Assembly (NCBI RefSeq): GCF_016785085.1
Contig: NZ_JAENHO010000002.1
Location: forward strand, 744,001 to 808,000
Direction of reading: 5' to 3'
From: Paractinoplanes lichenicola
Lineage (GTDB): Bacteria > Actinomycetota > Actinomycetes > Mycobacteriales > Micromonosporaceae
Length of the DNA stretch: 64,000 bases
Shown here: positions 26,792 to 34,857 of the stretch, in pieces
Position numbering within the stretch: position 1 is the stretch's first letter
How the letters are laid out: the number at the start of each line of letters is the position of its first letter
Made by a program: the position numbers and the translations under genes
The notes under the pieces: generated by a model
What the model saw: only the letters and a program-made list of their open reading frames with translations
What the model was told of the DNA's origin: nothing
Databases searched by the model: none

Positions 26792-28237
26792 TTACGCGGC
26801 GGCTTCCTCGAGCACTGCTTCGGCGCGCTCGGGGGAGCCCTCGGCCAGGCCGCGGTTGATCGTGCCGCGCGAGGCCAGCCACATGCCCGCGCCGGCCACG
26901 AAGACCAGGCACTCGGTGACGGTCAGGGCCCAGATGATGCCGGGCAGGCCGTACCAGAGGTTGCCCAGCAGCACGATCGGGATGAAGAGCACGCCCTGGG
27001 CCATGCCCATCACGATCGCCGGCTTGGCCAGCCCGGCCGCCTGGAACATCGACGTGATCAGGCCGGTGAACCCGTTGGCGACCGTCGCCACGAGCTGAGC
27101 GACCAGGATCGTGACGCCGATCGTGAGCACCGCGTGGTCCGCCGAGAACGCGCCCAGCACCTGCTCGCGGAAGAGGAACACGCCGCCGCAGAAGACGAGC
27201 ATGACCGCGCCGACCGTGACCGCGGAGGCCCGCAGCGCCGCGTTGAGCCGGGCCCGGTCGCCCTTGCCGTACGCGTAGGCCAGCAGCGGCAGCACGCCCA
27301 TCGTGACACCCATGATCAGGAACTCGGGCACCTGCGCGATCCGGACCGCGACCCCCATGGCGGCGAGCGGACCATCCCCGTACGCGGAAGCCAGGTTGTT
27401 GAGGACGAGAACGGTCACGATCATGAACGCGGACTGCAGCAACTCGCCGACCCCGACGCCGAAAACCGGCTGGACGACGGTCTTGCCGAGGGTGAACCAG
27501 CGTGGGGCCAGGCTGACGTGCTCGCTGTTGCGGGTCAGCCAGAAGGCGAAGTAGGCGACCATGACGGCGTTGGCCAGCCCGGTGCCGAGCGCCGCGCCGG
27601 CCACGCCCCAGTGGAAGACCAGGATGAAGAAGACGTCGAAGACGACGTTGGCGACCGTGGAGAGGATCAGGCCGATCATCGCCTGACGGGCGGCGCCCTC
27701 GGCCCGGACGAGCTGCTCGAGGCAGAACGCGGCGGCCAGCACGGGCACGAAGGCCAGCATGACGGCCACGTACTCGCGGGTGGCGGGGACGGCGGCGGAA
27801 TCCGCACCGAGCAACGTCACCAGCGGGTGCAACAACAGCAGCCCGGCCCCGGCGACGACGGCCCCGGTGATCACCGAACCCCAGACGGCGAACGACGACA
27901 CGTGCTTGATCTCGCCGGCCTTGGCCGGGTCGTGCTCCGCGCCGCCGAGCAGGCGGGAGATGAGCGCCCCGCCGCCGACCCCGAACACGCCGCCGATCGC
28001 CATGACCAGGCCCAGCAGCGGGGTGCCGAAGGTGATCGCGGCCAGCAGCGCGGTGTCGTGCTGCGAGCCGACGAAGCCGGCGTTGATGACGTTGTAAACA
28101 GCCCCGACGATCATCGCGGCGGCCATGGGCACGCAGAGGTGCACGAGCGCGCGCAGGATGGGGGCGCTGGCGAGATACCAGCGGTTGGTGCCGTCGGCGT
28201 CGGGCTTCGCGGTGGGATCCAGGGTGGTGGCGCTCAT
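26792..28237 (-). CDS. MATE-family multidrug efflux transporter
   Basis: The 481-residue membrane protein has about twelve hydrophobic segments in two MatE halves. It should export cationic drugs or other toxic compounds in exchange for H+ or Na+. The frame is open upstream to 28414, but the ATG at 28237 is preceded by GAAAGAGG and begins the conserved sequence. A MarR regulator gene lies 326 bp upstream on the same strand and probably controls it. Confidence 0.92.
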   Translation of the reverse strand: MSATTLDPTAKPDADGTNRWYLASAPILRALVHLCVPMAAAMIVGAVYNVINAGFVGSQHDTALLAAITFGTPLLGLVMAIGGVFGVGGGALISRLLGGAEHDPAKAGEIKHVSSFAVWGSVITGAVVAGAGLLLLHPLVTLLGADSAAVPATREYVAVMLAFVPVLAAAFCLEQLVRAEGAARQAMIGLILSTVANVVFDVFFILVFHWGVAGAALGTGLANAVMVAYFAFWLTRNSEHVSLAPRWFTLGKTVVQPVFGVGVGELLQSAFMIVTVLVLNNLASAYGDGPLAAMGVAVRIAQVPEFLIMGVTMGVLPLLAYAYGKGDRARLNAALRASAVTVGAVMLVFCGGVFLFREQVLGAFSADHAVLTIGVTILVAQLVATVANGFTGLITSMFQAAGLAKPAIVMGMAQGVLFIPIVLLGNLWYGLPGIIWALTVTECLVFVAGAGMWLASRGTINRGLAEGSPERAEAVLEEAAA

Positions 28238-28563
28238 GTCAGCCTCTTTCGGAAATATCCGGGCAGCGCTGAGTCGCGGTTGCGGCGCGGGTTCGTGTCC
28301 GGAGCAGATGGGGTCGCGGCGGCGGGATGCCGGGGCGGGGTGATGCCGGGTGGCCCGGTGCAGGAGCCGGTGCAGCGGCTCGGCCGCGGGCGGTCCGGTG
28401 CCGGTCGCTTGCATTGGCGCTTATGTCGGCCGTTTGTGTCGGCCTGCGGTGTTGGGCGTGCGGTGCTCTGGGTGTGGTGGGTTTGGGCGTGCTAGGGCGT
28501 GCTAGGGCGTGCTGGGGCGCGCGGCGGTTGGGTGCCGTCGCGGTGCGGGGTGGAGCGGAAGTT
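28238..28563. other. 326-bp gap between MATE and its MarR gene with short tandem repeat
   Basis: This stretch is very G-rich on the plus strand and codes for nothing convincing. It contains three tandem copies of GGGCGTGCTA-like 10-mers near 28485-28515. I see no clear terminator or operator. Confidence 0.5.
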
Positions 28564-29001
28564 CTAGCGGGTGGGCCGCGGCAGTTCGGCGGTGATCTTT
28601 TCAAGCAGGGTCTGCAGGGTGGCCCGCTCGTCGTCGTCGAGCGGGGCCAGGATCGTCTCGTCGGCGCCGCTCATCGCAGCCTCGAACCCGGCGATCAGCT
28701 CGGCCCCCGCCGCCGTAGCGAAGACGCGCTTGCTGCGTTCATTGCCGGGCTCCGTACGGCGCTCGACAAGCCCGCGGCGTTCGAGCCCCTGCAGAAGGCT
28801 CGACACACTAGCGGCACTGGTGCGGGTGATCTCGGCGATGTCCCGCTGGATCGCCCCCGGGTTCTGGGCCAGATACCCGAGCGCGAAGCTCTGCTCGAAG
28901 CTGAGCTCCCGCTCGCGCACCCAGTCCTCGGCCGCCTTGCGCTGAGCCCACCCGATCCAGCGGAGCAGCTCGAGCGAGGTCGTGAACCTGGGTTCTTCCA
29001 T
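28564..29001 (-). CDS. MarR-family transcriptional regulator
   Basis: The 145-residue winged-helix protein has the MarR recognition segment IAEITRTSAASVSSLLQGLE and the wing segment RRTEPGNERSKRVFAT. The ATG at 29001 is used rather than an upstream start at 29037, which would lie beyond a palindrome that looks like the operator. It is the first gene before the MATE exporter on the same strand, the usual layout for a drug-responsive repressor of an exporter. Confidence 0.88.
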   Translation of the reverse strand: MEEPRFTTSLELLRWIGWAQRKAAEDWVRERELSFEQSFALGYLAQNPGAIQRDIAEITRTSAASVSSLLQGLERRGLVERRTEPGNERSKRVFATAAGAELIAGFEAAMSGADETILAPLDDDERATLQTLLEKITAELPRPTR

Positions 29002-29017
29002 GCTTAGAAAGCTAACC

Positions 29018-29031
29018 GTTAGAACTCTAAC
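29018..29031. promoter_or_regulatory. Probable MarR operator
   Basis: GTTAGAACTCTAAC has 6-bp inverted arms around a 2-bp centre and lies 17 bp upstream of the marR start. Further copies of the half-site CTAAC/GTTAG flank it at 29012 and 29040. The AT-rich run in this GC-rich DNA also fits a promoter. Confidence 0.65.
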
Positions 29032-29057
29032 TGTCAACGCCCTAACTGAATCTCGTC

Positions 29058-29330
29058 AAGATGCACCTGGCCGCCGGACAGAATGCCGAACAAGCCCGTG
29101 ACGCCCTGCTGCCACCGTGCCGCCTGCCAAGCATCTGGAACGCTCTTCGATCCCGGACCAACGCGCCGAGATGGCGCTGCACCACCAACTCTGTCGCGCC
29201 GCAGATACGCGGTTTATCTCTGCAGCCCGCACAGCCCCGAACGCCTGACCGCCGTAGCGGCGCAAGTGAACCGCCGACCACGCATGACATTGAGCTGACA
29301 CATCCGCCGGAAGCCGTTGAGATCGTCAGT
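29058..29330 (+). pseudogene. Decayed IS30-family transposase fragment, plus strand
   Basis: Three short frames in succession match the C-terminal half of an IS30-type DDE transposase. They are HLAAGQNAEQARDALL, then KHLERS and DQRAEMALHHQLCRAADTRF in a second frame, then YLCSPHSPERLTAVAAQ and NRRPRMTL in a third. At least two frameshifts are needed. The usual segment between DPHSPWQRG and HSPERLAAVAAQ is missing, as if deleted between two PHSP/HSP-like repeats. The remnant cannot be functional. Confidence 0.7.
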
Positions 29331-29371
29331 CCAAGATCAACGATCACCCCACAGGCCCACCCTCGGCGGTT

Positions 29372-29712
29372 TCAAGGGGTCGTTGCAACACGGTAGGTGT
29401 CGAGGAGTTCAGCCAGGCGTTCGGCCGGGGTGTCCCGGTCGAGGGTCATGCGGGGGCGCCGGTTGAGTTGGGCGGCGACGGCGGCCAGGTGGTCGGGGTG
29501 GTGCTGGGCGAGGTCGGTGCCTTTGGGGAAGTACTGGCGGAGCAGGCCGTTGGTGTTCTCGTTCGATCCGCGTTGCCAGGGGCTGTGTGGGTCGCAGAAT
29601 TAGACGGGCATGCCGCTGGCGGTGCTGAACTGGTGGTGCGGGGCCATTTCGGCGCCTTGGTCCCAGGTCAGTGACCGTTTCAGGTGGGCGGGCAGGGTGG
29701 TGAGTGGGCGGA
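29372..29712 (-). pseudogene. IS30-family transposase C-terminal fragment with nonsense mutation
   Basis: The minus strand encodes the end of an IS30-type transposase: [57 protein letters not shown] and [19 protein letters not shown] at 29600-29602 interrupts it where the family has a Tyr or similar codon before [11 protein letters not shown]. The 5' two-thirds of the gene is absent. It lies tail to tail with the other IS30 remnant. Confidence 0.85.
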
Positions 29713-29774
29713 GGCGCAGTGCCTGTGGATAACCCGGGCGCTGTGGATAACGGCCGGACGTCGGCGGGATTGTG

Positions 29775-31364
29775 CTATTGGGCGGCGACCCACGTAGCGA
29801 TCTGGGCCCGGCGGGAGACGCCGAGCTTGGAGCGGATGTGCTCGACGTGGGCGGCGGCGGTCTTGGGCGCGATGGTCAGCGCCGCGGCGATCTCGCGGTT
29901 CGTCATGCCGTCGGCGACGAGCCGGGCGACCTCGAGTTCTCGCGTGGAGAGGGGCGAGACGGCCGGTGTGGCCGGCCGCCCGGGCGCGGCCGGGGCGCCG
30001 GCGGTGGCGTAGGCGTGTTCCGCCGCCGCGCGGAACCGGGCCGCGTCGGCCGGGCGGCGCGCACGGGTGGCGCAGCGGGCCTGGTCGAGCAGGATCGCCG
30101 TGCCCTCCCAGAAGCGGTGGCGGCCCGACCAGAACGAGTCCGCGGCGGCCAGGGTCAGCCGCGCCTTGCCGGTCTGGCCCTCGTGCAACTGGATCAGCCC
30201 GAGGGCGTGGTCGAGGGCGCCCAGCGTGCCGGGGATCGAGCGCAGCAGCAGCCGCTCCGATGTGCGGCCGAGCCAGTCGCGGGCGGCCGTCACGCCCGAG
30301 GCGGCCAGATGCGCCCGGACACCCGTGACGACGTACGGGAAAAGGTATGCCGCATCGTTGACCAGTGCCGACGCCGCGTAACCCTGCTCGCAGCGGGCCA
30401 CAGCGGTGGCGAAGTCACCCTGGGCCAGAGCGGTCTCGGCCAGCCCCCACCACGCGGGCGAGAGCCGCTGCAGCTCGCCCATGCCCGAGGCCAGGTTTTC
30501 GGCGGCTTCCAGGTGAGAGACCGCTTCCCCGTACGATCCCCGCCCCATCGCCACATAGCCGAGGACGTGCCGGGCCGTGATCTCGGTGGTGATCCCGCCC
30601 GCGCCGTCGGCCAGCGCCTGGCGGGCGGTCGTGGCGGCGGTCGTCCAGTCGCCGGTCGCCCACTGCACGTGGGCCAGGTGGGCCGCCATGTAGTGCCGGT
30701 CGTTGAACTGCTCGACCCGCTCGGCGTACGCGATCCCCTCGGTCAGCGTCGCGGTCGCCTCCGCGTATTCGACCAGCACCGACATCGACGTGCCGAGCAT
30801 CCGGTAGGCCCGCGCCGCCACGGCCTCGAGCCGCAGGGCGGACGCCGTGGTGATCGCGTCGCGCAGCAGCGCCGTGCCCTCCTCGGTGCGGCCCGCGAAC
30901 AGCAGCACCGACCCGACCGTGGCGTCCAGATGGCAGCGTGTCCCGTCGCCGGCGCTCAGCGCGCGGGCCCGTTCGCCGTCCACGAGCGCCTCGTCCAGGC
31001 GACGGGCCAGCATGAAAGCGGCGGCCAGTTCGGCGTGGATCTCGGCCCGCGTGGCCGGCTGCCCGGCGGCCAGGGGGAGCGCCGCCCGCAACGCCTCGGT
31101 GCGCGTCGGCAGGTCGGCTCCGAGCAAGTGGCGCACGGCCACCCAGTCGGGGACCAGCGCCGCCGCCCCCGCGTCATCACCCAATTCCCGCCGTACGTCG
31201 TACGCCTCCGAGAAGCACGCGGCGGCCTCCTCGTTCTCGTCGATCGAGGCCAGCTCGCACGCCAGCGCGGCCAGCAGCCCGGCCCGGTCGGCGTCGGGCA
31301 GCCGGGCCGGCCAGGTGCGCCGGGCCCGGCGGTAGAGCTCGGCCGCCTCCCGGTGGGCCGACAT
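29775..31364 (-). CDS. LuxR-type regulator with TPR-like repeats, probably 5'-truncated
   Basis: The 529-residue product consists of TPR-like helical repeats followed by a C-terminal LuxR helix-turn-helix (LSTRELEVARLVADGMTNRE and AAAHVEHIRSKLGVS). Proteins with this layout normally carry a large N-terminal ATPase domain and total about 900 residues. Coding-like sequence in the same frame continues upstream of the ATG for 37 codons (ending ASDHFERAGRFDEAFRHARA and beyond) to a TAA at 31476-31478. This suggests the N-terminal domain has been lost. The TnpB region begins immediately beyond. It may be a remnant rather than a working regulator. Confidence 0.8.
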   Translation of the reverse strand: MSAHREAAELYRRARRTWPARLPDADRAGLLAALACELASIDENEEAAACFSEAYDVRRELGDDAGAAALVPDWVAVRHLLGADLPTRTEALRAALPLAAGQPATRAEIHAELAAAFMLARRLDEALVDGERARALSAGDGTRCHLDATVGSVLLFAGRTEEGTALLRDAITTASALRLEAVAARAYRMLGTSMSVLVEYAEATATLTEGIAYAERVEQFNDRHYMAAHLAHVQWATGDWTTAATTARQALADGAGGITTEITARHVLGYVAMGRGSYGEAVSHLEAAENLASGMGELQRLSPAWWGLAETALAQGDFATAVARCEQGYAASALVNDAAYLFPYVVTGVRAHLAASGVTAARDWLGRTSERLLLRSIPGTLGALDHALGLIQLHEGQTGKARLTLAAADSFWSGRHRFWEGTAILLDQARCATRARRPADAARFRAAAEHAYATAGAPAAPGRPATPAVSPLSTRELEVARLVADGMTNREIAAALTIAPKTAAAHVEHIRSKLGVSRRAQIATWVAAQ

Positions 31365-31571
31365 CGCGGTCGCCTTCCGCGCCGCCGCCCGGGCGTGCCG
31401 GAACGCCTCGTCGAACCGTCCCGCCCGCTCGAAGTGGTCGCTGGCCAGGGCGTCGGGCAGGTCGGCGGCGGCCAGTTACGCTCGGACAACCGTGACCACA
31501 TAACGGGGGCCTGGAGATGAGTTACGACAGAGGCGGCGAGTCGCCGAACTTTCATCGGCTGAGCGTGTACT

Positions 31572-33044
31572 TTGCGAGCCTTGAGTGGTCGAACGGTGAA
31601 GCGGGCATTCAGATACCGCTTCTATCCGAGTCCCGGACAGGCGTGCGAGCTTGCCCGGACATTTGGTTGCGTGCGGCTTGTTTACAATATGGCTTTGCAG
31701 GCTCGCACTGAGGCGTGGACCCTTCGCCGGGAACGGGTGGACTACAACGCCACTTCGGCCTTGTTGACTGGCTGGAAGAAAACCGAGCAACTGGCGTTTC
31801 TCAACGAAGTGTCATCTGTGCCGTTGCAACAGGTGCTGCGGCATCTGCAAGATGCGTTCACGAACTTCTTTGCCGAAAGGGCCAAGTATCCGAGGTTCAA
31901 GAGCAAGAAGAGATCGCGTCGTTCGGCGGAGTACACAAACAGAGCGTTCCGCTGGCGCGACGGCAAGCTGACCCTGGCAAAGATGCGCGAGCCGCTCGAC
32001 ATCGTTTGGTCGCGGTCCCTTCCCGATGGTGCGTCGCCATCCACGGTGACGGTGTCGCAGGACGCTGCGGGCCGCTGGTTTGTGTCGTTGCTGTGCGACG
32101 ACGTGATCGAGCAGGCATCTGCCGCAAATGTGGCAGTCGGCATTGACGCCGGCCTCGACAGCCTTCTGACGCTATCGACCGGGGAGAAGGTCACCAACCC
32201 GCGGCACGAACGTGCTGACCGCGTCAGGCTGGCCTGGGCGCAGCGGAACTTGGCGAAGAAGGAGAGCGGCTCCGCGAACCGGACGAAAGCCCGGATCAAG
32301 GTGGCCCGCGTTCATGCTCGAATCGCTGATCGTCGGCGGGACTACCTGCACAAGTTGACTACTCGGCTCATTCGTGAGAACCAAACGATTGTGATCGAGG
32401 ATCTGACCGTGCTTAACATGGTCAAAAACCACACGCTGGCTCGTTCTGTCTCTGACGCGGCCTGGCGGCAATTCCGCGTGATGCTTGAGTACAAGGCCAA
32501 GTGGCACGGTCGGGACCTGATCGTGATCGACCGTTGGTTCCCGTCCTCGAAACTATGTTCGGCGTATGGGCGGCTTGCTGACAAGATGCCGCTGAACGTA
32601 AGGTCGTGGACCTGTCATTGCGGCGCACACCATGACCGCGACGTCAACGCGGCGATAAATATCAAGGCCGCCGGGCTGGCGGGCTCTGCCTGTGGAGGCG
32701 GTGTAAGGCCTCAACGGACCAACGTCCGGATGGGGCAGTCGCCCGTGAAGCAGGAACCCTCTGGGGTGACCCAGGGATTCCTCGCCGAGAAGCGCGGGGA
32801 GAAAGCCAAGGACGTACACAGCGGATTCCACGGCGTCACCCCGGAGCAGCTGGCCGACGCGCACGACGCCGACCTCAAGATCGAGGGGGAGGAGGGCGTG
32901 CACTTCGAGCGGGCCTGGCTCGACCCCGAGCAGGGCAAGGTCTTCTGCCTGAGCACCGCGCCCAGCAAGGAGGCCGTCATGCGCATCCACGAGCGCGCGG
33001 GCCACCCGACGACCGAGGTCTACGAGCTCACCACGGAGGTCTAG
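31572..33044 (+). CDS. TnpB (IS200/IS605-type RNA-guided nuclease) fused in frame to a DUF4242 domain
   Basis: Residues 1-370 are TnpB: an N-terminal KRAFRYRFYPSPGQ helix and a RuvC core with Asp192 in VGIDAG, Glu276 in IVIEDL and Asp355/357 in HDRDVNAA. The zinc ribbon is damaged: CSAYG replaces the usual CSACG, while the second CxC pair is intact. After the right-end sequence the frame continues without a stop into about 80 residues of a DUF4242 protein (AKDVHSGFHGVTPEQLADAH to the C-terminus). That domain has lost its own start codon. No tnpA is present. Starts at 31581 or 31596 are also possible. The stop overlaps pnuC on the other strand. Confidence 0.85.
   Translation: MRALSGRTVKRAFRYRFYPSPGQACELARTFGCVRLVYNMALQARTEAWTLRRERVDYNATSALLTGWKKTEQLAFLNEVSSVPLQQVLRHLQDAFTNFFAERAKYPRFKSKKRSRRSAEYTNRAFRWRDGKLTLAKMREPLDIVWSRSLPDGASPSTVTVSQDAAGRWFVSLLCDDVIEQASAANVAVGIDAGLDSLLTLSTGEKVTNPRHERADRVRLAWAQRNLAKKESGSANRTKARIKVARVHARIADRRRDYLHKLTTRLIRENQTIVIEDLTVLNMVKNHTLARSVSDAAWRQFRVMLEYKAKWHGRDLIVIDRWFPSSKLCSAYGRLADKMPLNVRSWTCHCGAHHDRDVNAAINIKAAGLAGSACGGGVRPQRTNVRMGQSPVKQEPSGVTQGFLAEKRGEKAKDVHSGFHGVTPEQLADAHDADLKIEGEEGVHFERAWLDPEQGKVFCLSTAPSKEAVMRIHERAGHPTTEVYELTTEV
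32695..32801 (+). ncRNA. Predicted right end / omega-RNA region of the TnpB element
   Basis: The 3' end of tnpB holds hairpins typical of the omegaRNA scaffold: CGGACCAACGTCCG near 32716, CCCTCTGGGGTGACCCAGGG near 32757, and a last imperfect stem ending GCGCGGGGAG at 32801. AAGCAGGAACCC before them is a common right-end phrase of actinobacterial TnpB elements. The guide would begin right after the final GGGGAG, where the DUF4242 sequence starts. Confidence 0.5.
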
Positions 33045-33754
33045 GCGGGCTGGGCCGCCTGCTCGAGGGCAGGCGGCCTTTCCGGCGTACGGGAGATGCG
33101 CAGCCAGACGACGAAGCCCCAGACCACGAACGCGGCGTAGACGGCGTACAGGATGGCCGACGGGTAATAGCCGAAGTGCAGCAGCTCGGGGACGCCCACG
33201 AGGTCGACGGCGATCCAGCAGAGCCAGAACTCGACCCAGCCGCGGGCCATCGCGTACGTGGCCAGCATCGAGCCGACGAAGATCCACGAGTCGGCCAGGT
33301 AATACCACCACGGGACGGGGAAACCGGCGCCCACCGTACGGAACACGAAGAAGCAGAGCACCACGGCGGTCAGGGCCAGCGAGCCGTAGAACAGGCGCTG
33401 GCGGGCCGTCGCCCAGTGCGGCGAGACCGCAGTCCCGTGCGTACGGCGGCGGTTGCTGTTCCACTGCCACCAGCCGTAGACGCTGGCGATGAGGAAGAAC
33501 ACCTGCCGGGCGGCCTGGCCGTAGAGCGGGGTGCCTTGGTCGTTGCCGACCGCCTGGCCCATGAAGACCGTGAACAGCAGCACGTTGCCGACGATGCCGA
33601 CCGGCCACGCCCACGCCGAGCGGCGCAGGCCGAACAATGCGGAGCCGAGCCCGAAGGCGTTGCCGACGATCTCGCGGTAGTAGATCGCCTGATCGGCGGT
33701 CACCTGCCACTTGGCGGTGTAGAACGCGGTCAGCAGTTGGTCGAGCCAGGTCAC
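33041..33754 (-). CDS. pnuC: PnuC-type nicotinamide riboside/mononucleotide transporter
   Basis: The 237-residue protein has about seven hydrophobic segments. It shows PnuC features: the N-terminal EIVGNAFGLGSALFGLR, a VYGWWQW segment and DSWIFVGSMLATY. PnuC facilitates uptake of nicotinamide riboside for NAD synthesis and depends on intracellular phosphorylation. Its 3' end overlaps the stop of the TnpB-DUF4242 frame by 4 bp. No riboswitch is visible upstream; only 36 bp separate it from the divergent corA gene. Confidence 0.93.
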   Translation of the reverse strand: MTWLDQLLTAFYTAKWQVTADQAIYYREIVGNAFGLGSALFGLRRSAWAWPVGIVGNVLLFTVFMGQAVGNDQGTPLYGQAARQVFFLIASVYGWWQWNSNRRRTHGTAVSPHWATARQRLFYGSLALTAVVLCFFVFRTVGAGFPVPWWYYLADSWIFVGSMLATYAMARGWVEFWLCWIAVDLVGVPELLHFGYYPSAILYAVYAAFVVWGFVVWLRISRTPERPPALEQAAQPA

Positions 33755-33790
33755 GGCTCAGCCTAGGCCGACGGGAGGCATAGTGGGTAC

Positions 33791-34789
33791 GTGACCTCCC
33801 CCTCCTGCCCGACCGCGACCCGTCTCTACGAGAAGGGGACGGTGCTCGCGCGGGATTTCGGCTACGACGAGGTGACCGGCCTGCTCGAGCAGCACCCCGA
33901 CGCGGTGCTGTGGCTCGACCTGTTCGCCCCCGAGCCCGGCGACCTGGAGCTGGTGGCCCAGCAGTTCGACCTGCACCCGCTGGCCGTCGAGGACGCGATG
34001 ACCGATCACGAGCGGCCCAAGCTCGACCGCTACCCCCATCACGTCTTCCTCAACGTGTACGCCGTCGACATCGCCACCAAGGATTCCGAGACCCGCTTCG
34101 GCAAGACCGAGATCAGCGCCTTCGTCACGCCGCGGGCCCTGATCACGGTGCGCAAGTCGCCCAGCGACACGTCGAAGTTCGTCGACCGGTGGGACGCGGC
34201 GAGCGACCTGGGCGCGGCCGACGGGGTCGGCTTCCTGCTCTACGGCCTGCTCGACGTGGTCGTCGACGGGCAGTACGCGGCCACCCAGGGCCTCGACACG
34301 GCGATGGACCAGGTCGAGGACGCGCTGCTCGAGGAGGGCGGGGCGCCCCGGGCCGTCCGGATGAAGGGCATCCACCAGCGCAAGCTGCTGGCCGCGCTGC
34401 GCCGGGCCGTCGCGCCCATGCCCGAGCTGGTCGGCCAGGCCATGCGCACCGACCTGGGCCTGGTCGACGCCAACCTGAAGCCGTACTACCGCGACGTCGA
34501 GGACCACGCCCAGCACACCCTGGACGAGGTCGAGCACCTGCGCGACCGGATCGACCAGCTGCTGCAGGCGGACACGGCCGAGCAGGGCAACGTGCTCAAC
34601 GACACCACCCGCAAGCTGGCCGCTTGGGCCGCGATCGTCGCCGTGCCGACCGCGTTGACCGGCTACTTCGGCCAGAACGTGCCCTATCCGGGATACGAGA
34701 AGTGGTGGGGCTTCCTGGTCAGCTCGGCGCTGATCGTGGCGGGCTCGGTCGCCCTCTACTACTTCCTCAAAAGGCGCGGCTGGCTGTAA
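33791..34789 (+). CDS. corA: CorA-family divalent metal transporter
   Basis: The 332-residue protein has the long cytoplasmic helical funnel of CorA Mg2+/Co2+ channels and two C-terminal membrane segments ending in the basic tail KRRGW. The selectivity motif, normally GMN, reads GQN in GYFGQNVPYPGY; several actinobacterial members share this. The GTG start is separated by only 36 bp from the divergent pnuC gene. Transport of Mg2+ is likely; the Gln variant may alter selectivity. Confidence 0.9.
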   Translation: MTSPSCPTATRLYEKGTVLARDFGYDEVTGLLEQHPDAVLWLDLFAPEPGDLELVAQQFDLHPLAVEDAMTDHERPKLDRYPHHVFLNVYAVDIATKDSETRFGKTEISAFVTPRALITVRKSPSDTSKFVDRWDAASDLGAADGVGFLLYGLLDVVVDGQYAATQGLDTAMDQVEDALLEEGGAPRAVRMKGIHQRKLLAALRRAVAPMPELVGQAMRTDLGLVDANLKPYYRDVEDHAQHTLDEVEHLRDRIDQLLQADTAEQGNVLNDTTRKLAAWAAIVAVPTALTGYFGQNVPYPGYEKWWGFLVSSALIVAGSVALYYFLKRRGWL

Positions 34790-34857
34790 TCCACAGGGCC
34801 CCCCGCGCGTGCTCCCGGTGGCGTAACCTCCGGGGGATCCCAGCGGGGGGAGGGTCG

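Noticed and set aside
27134..28495. Plus-strand open frame opposite the MATE gene
   Set aside because: Asp/Gly/Gln-rich antisense translation; the MATE transporter on the minus strand has proper membrane segments.
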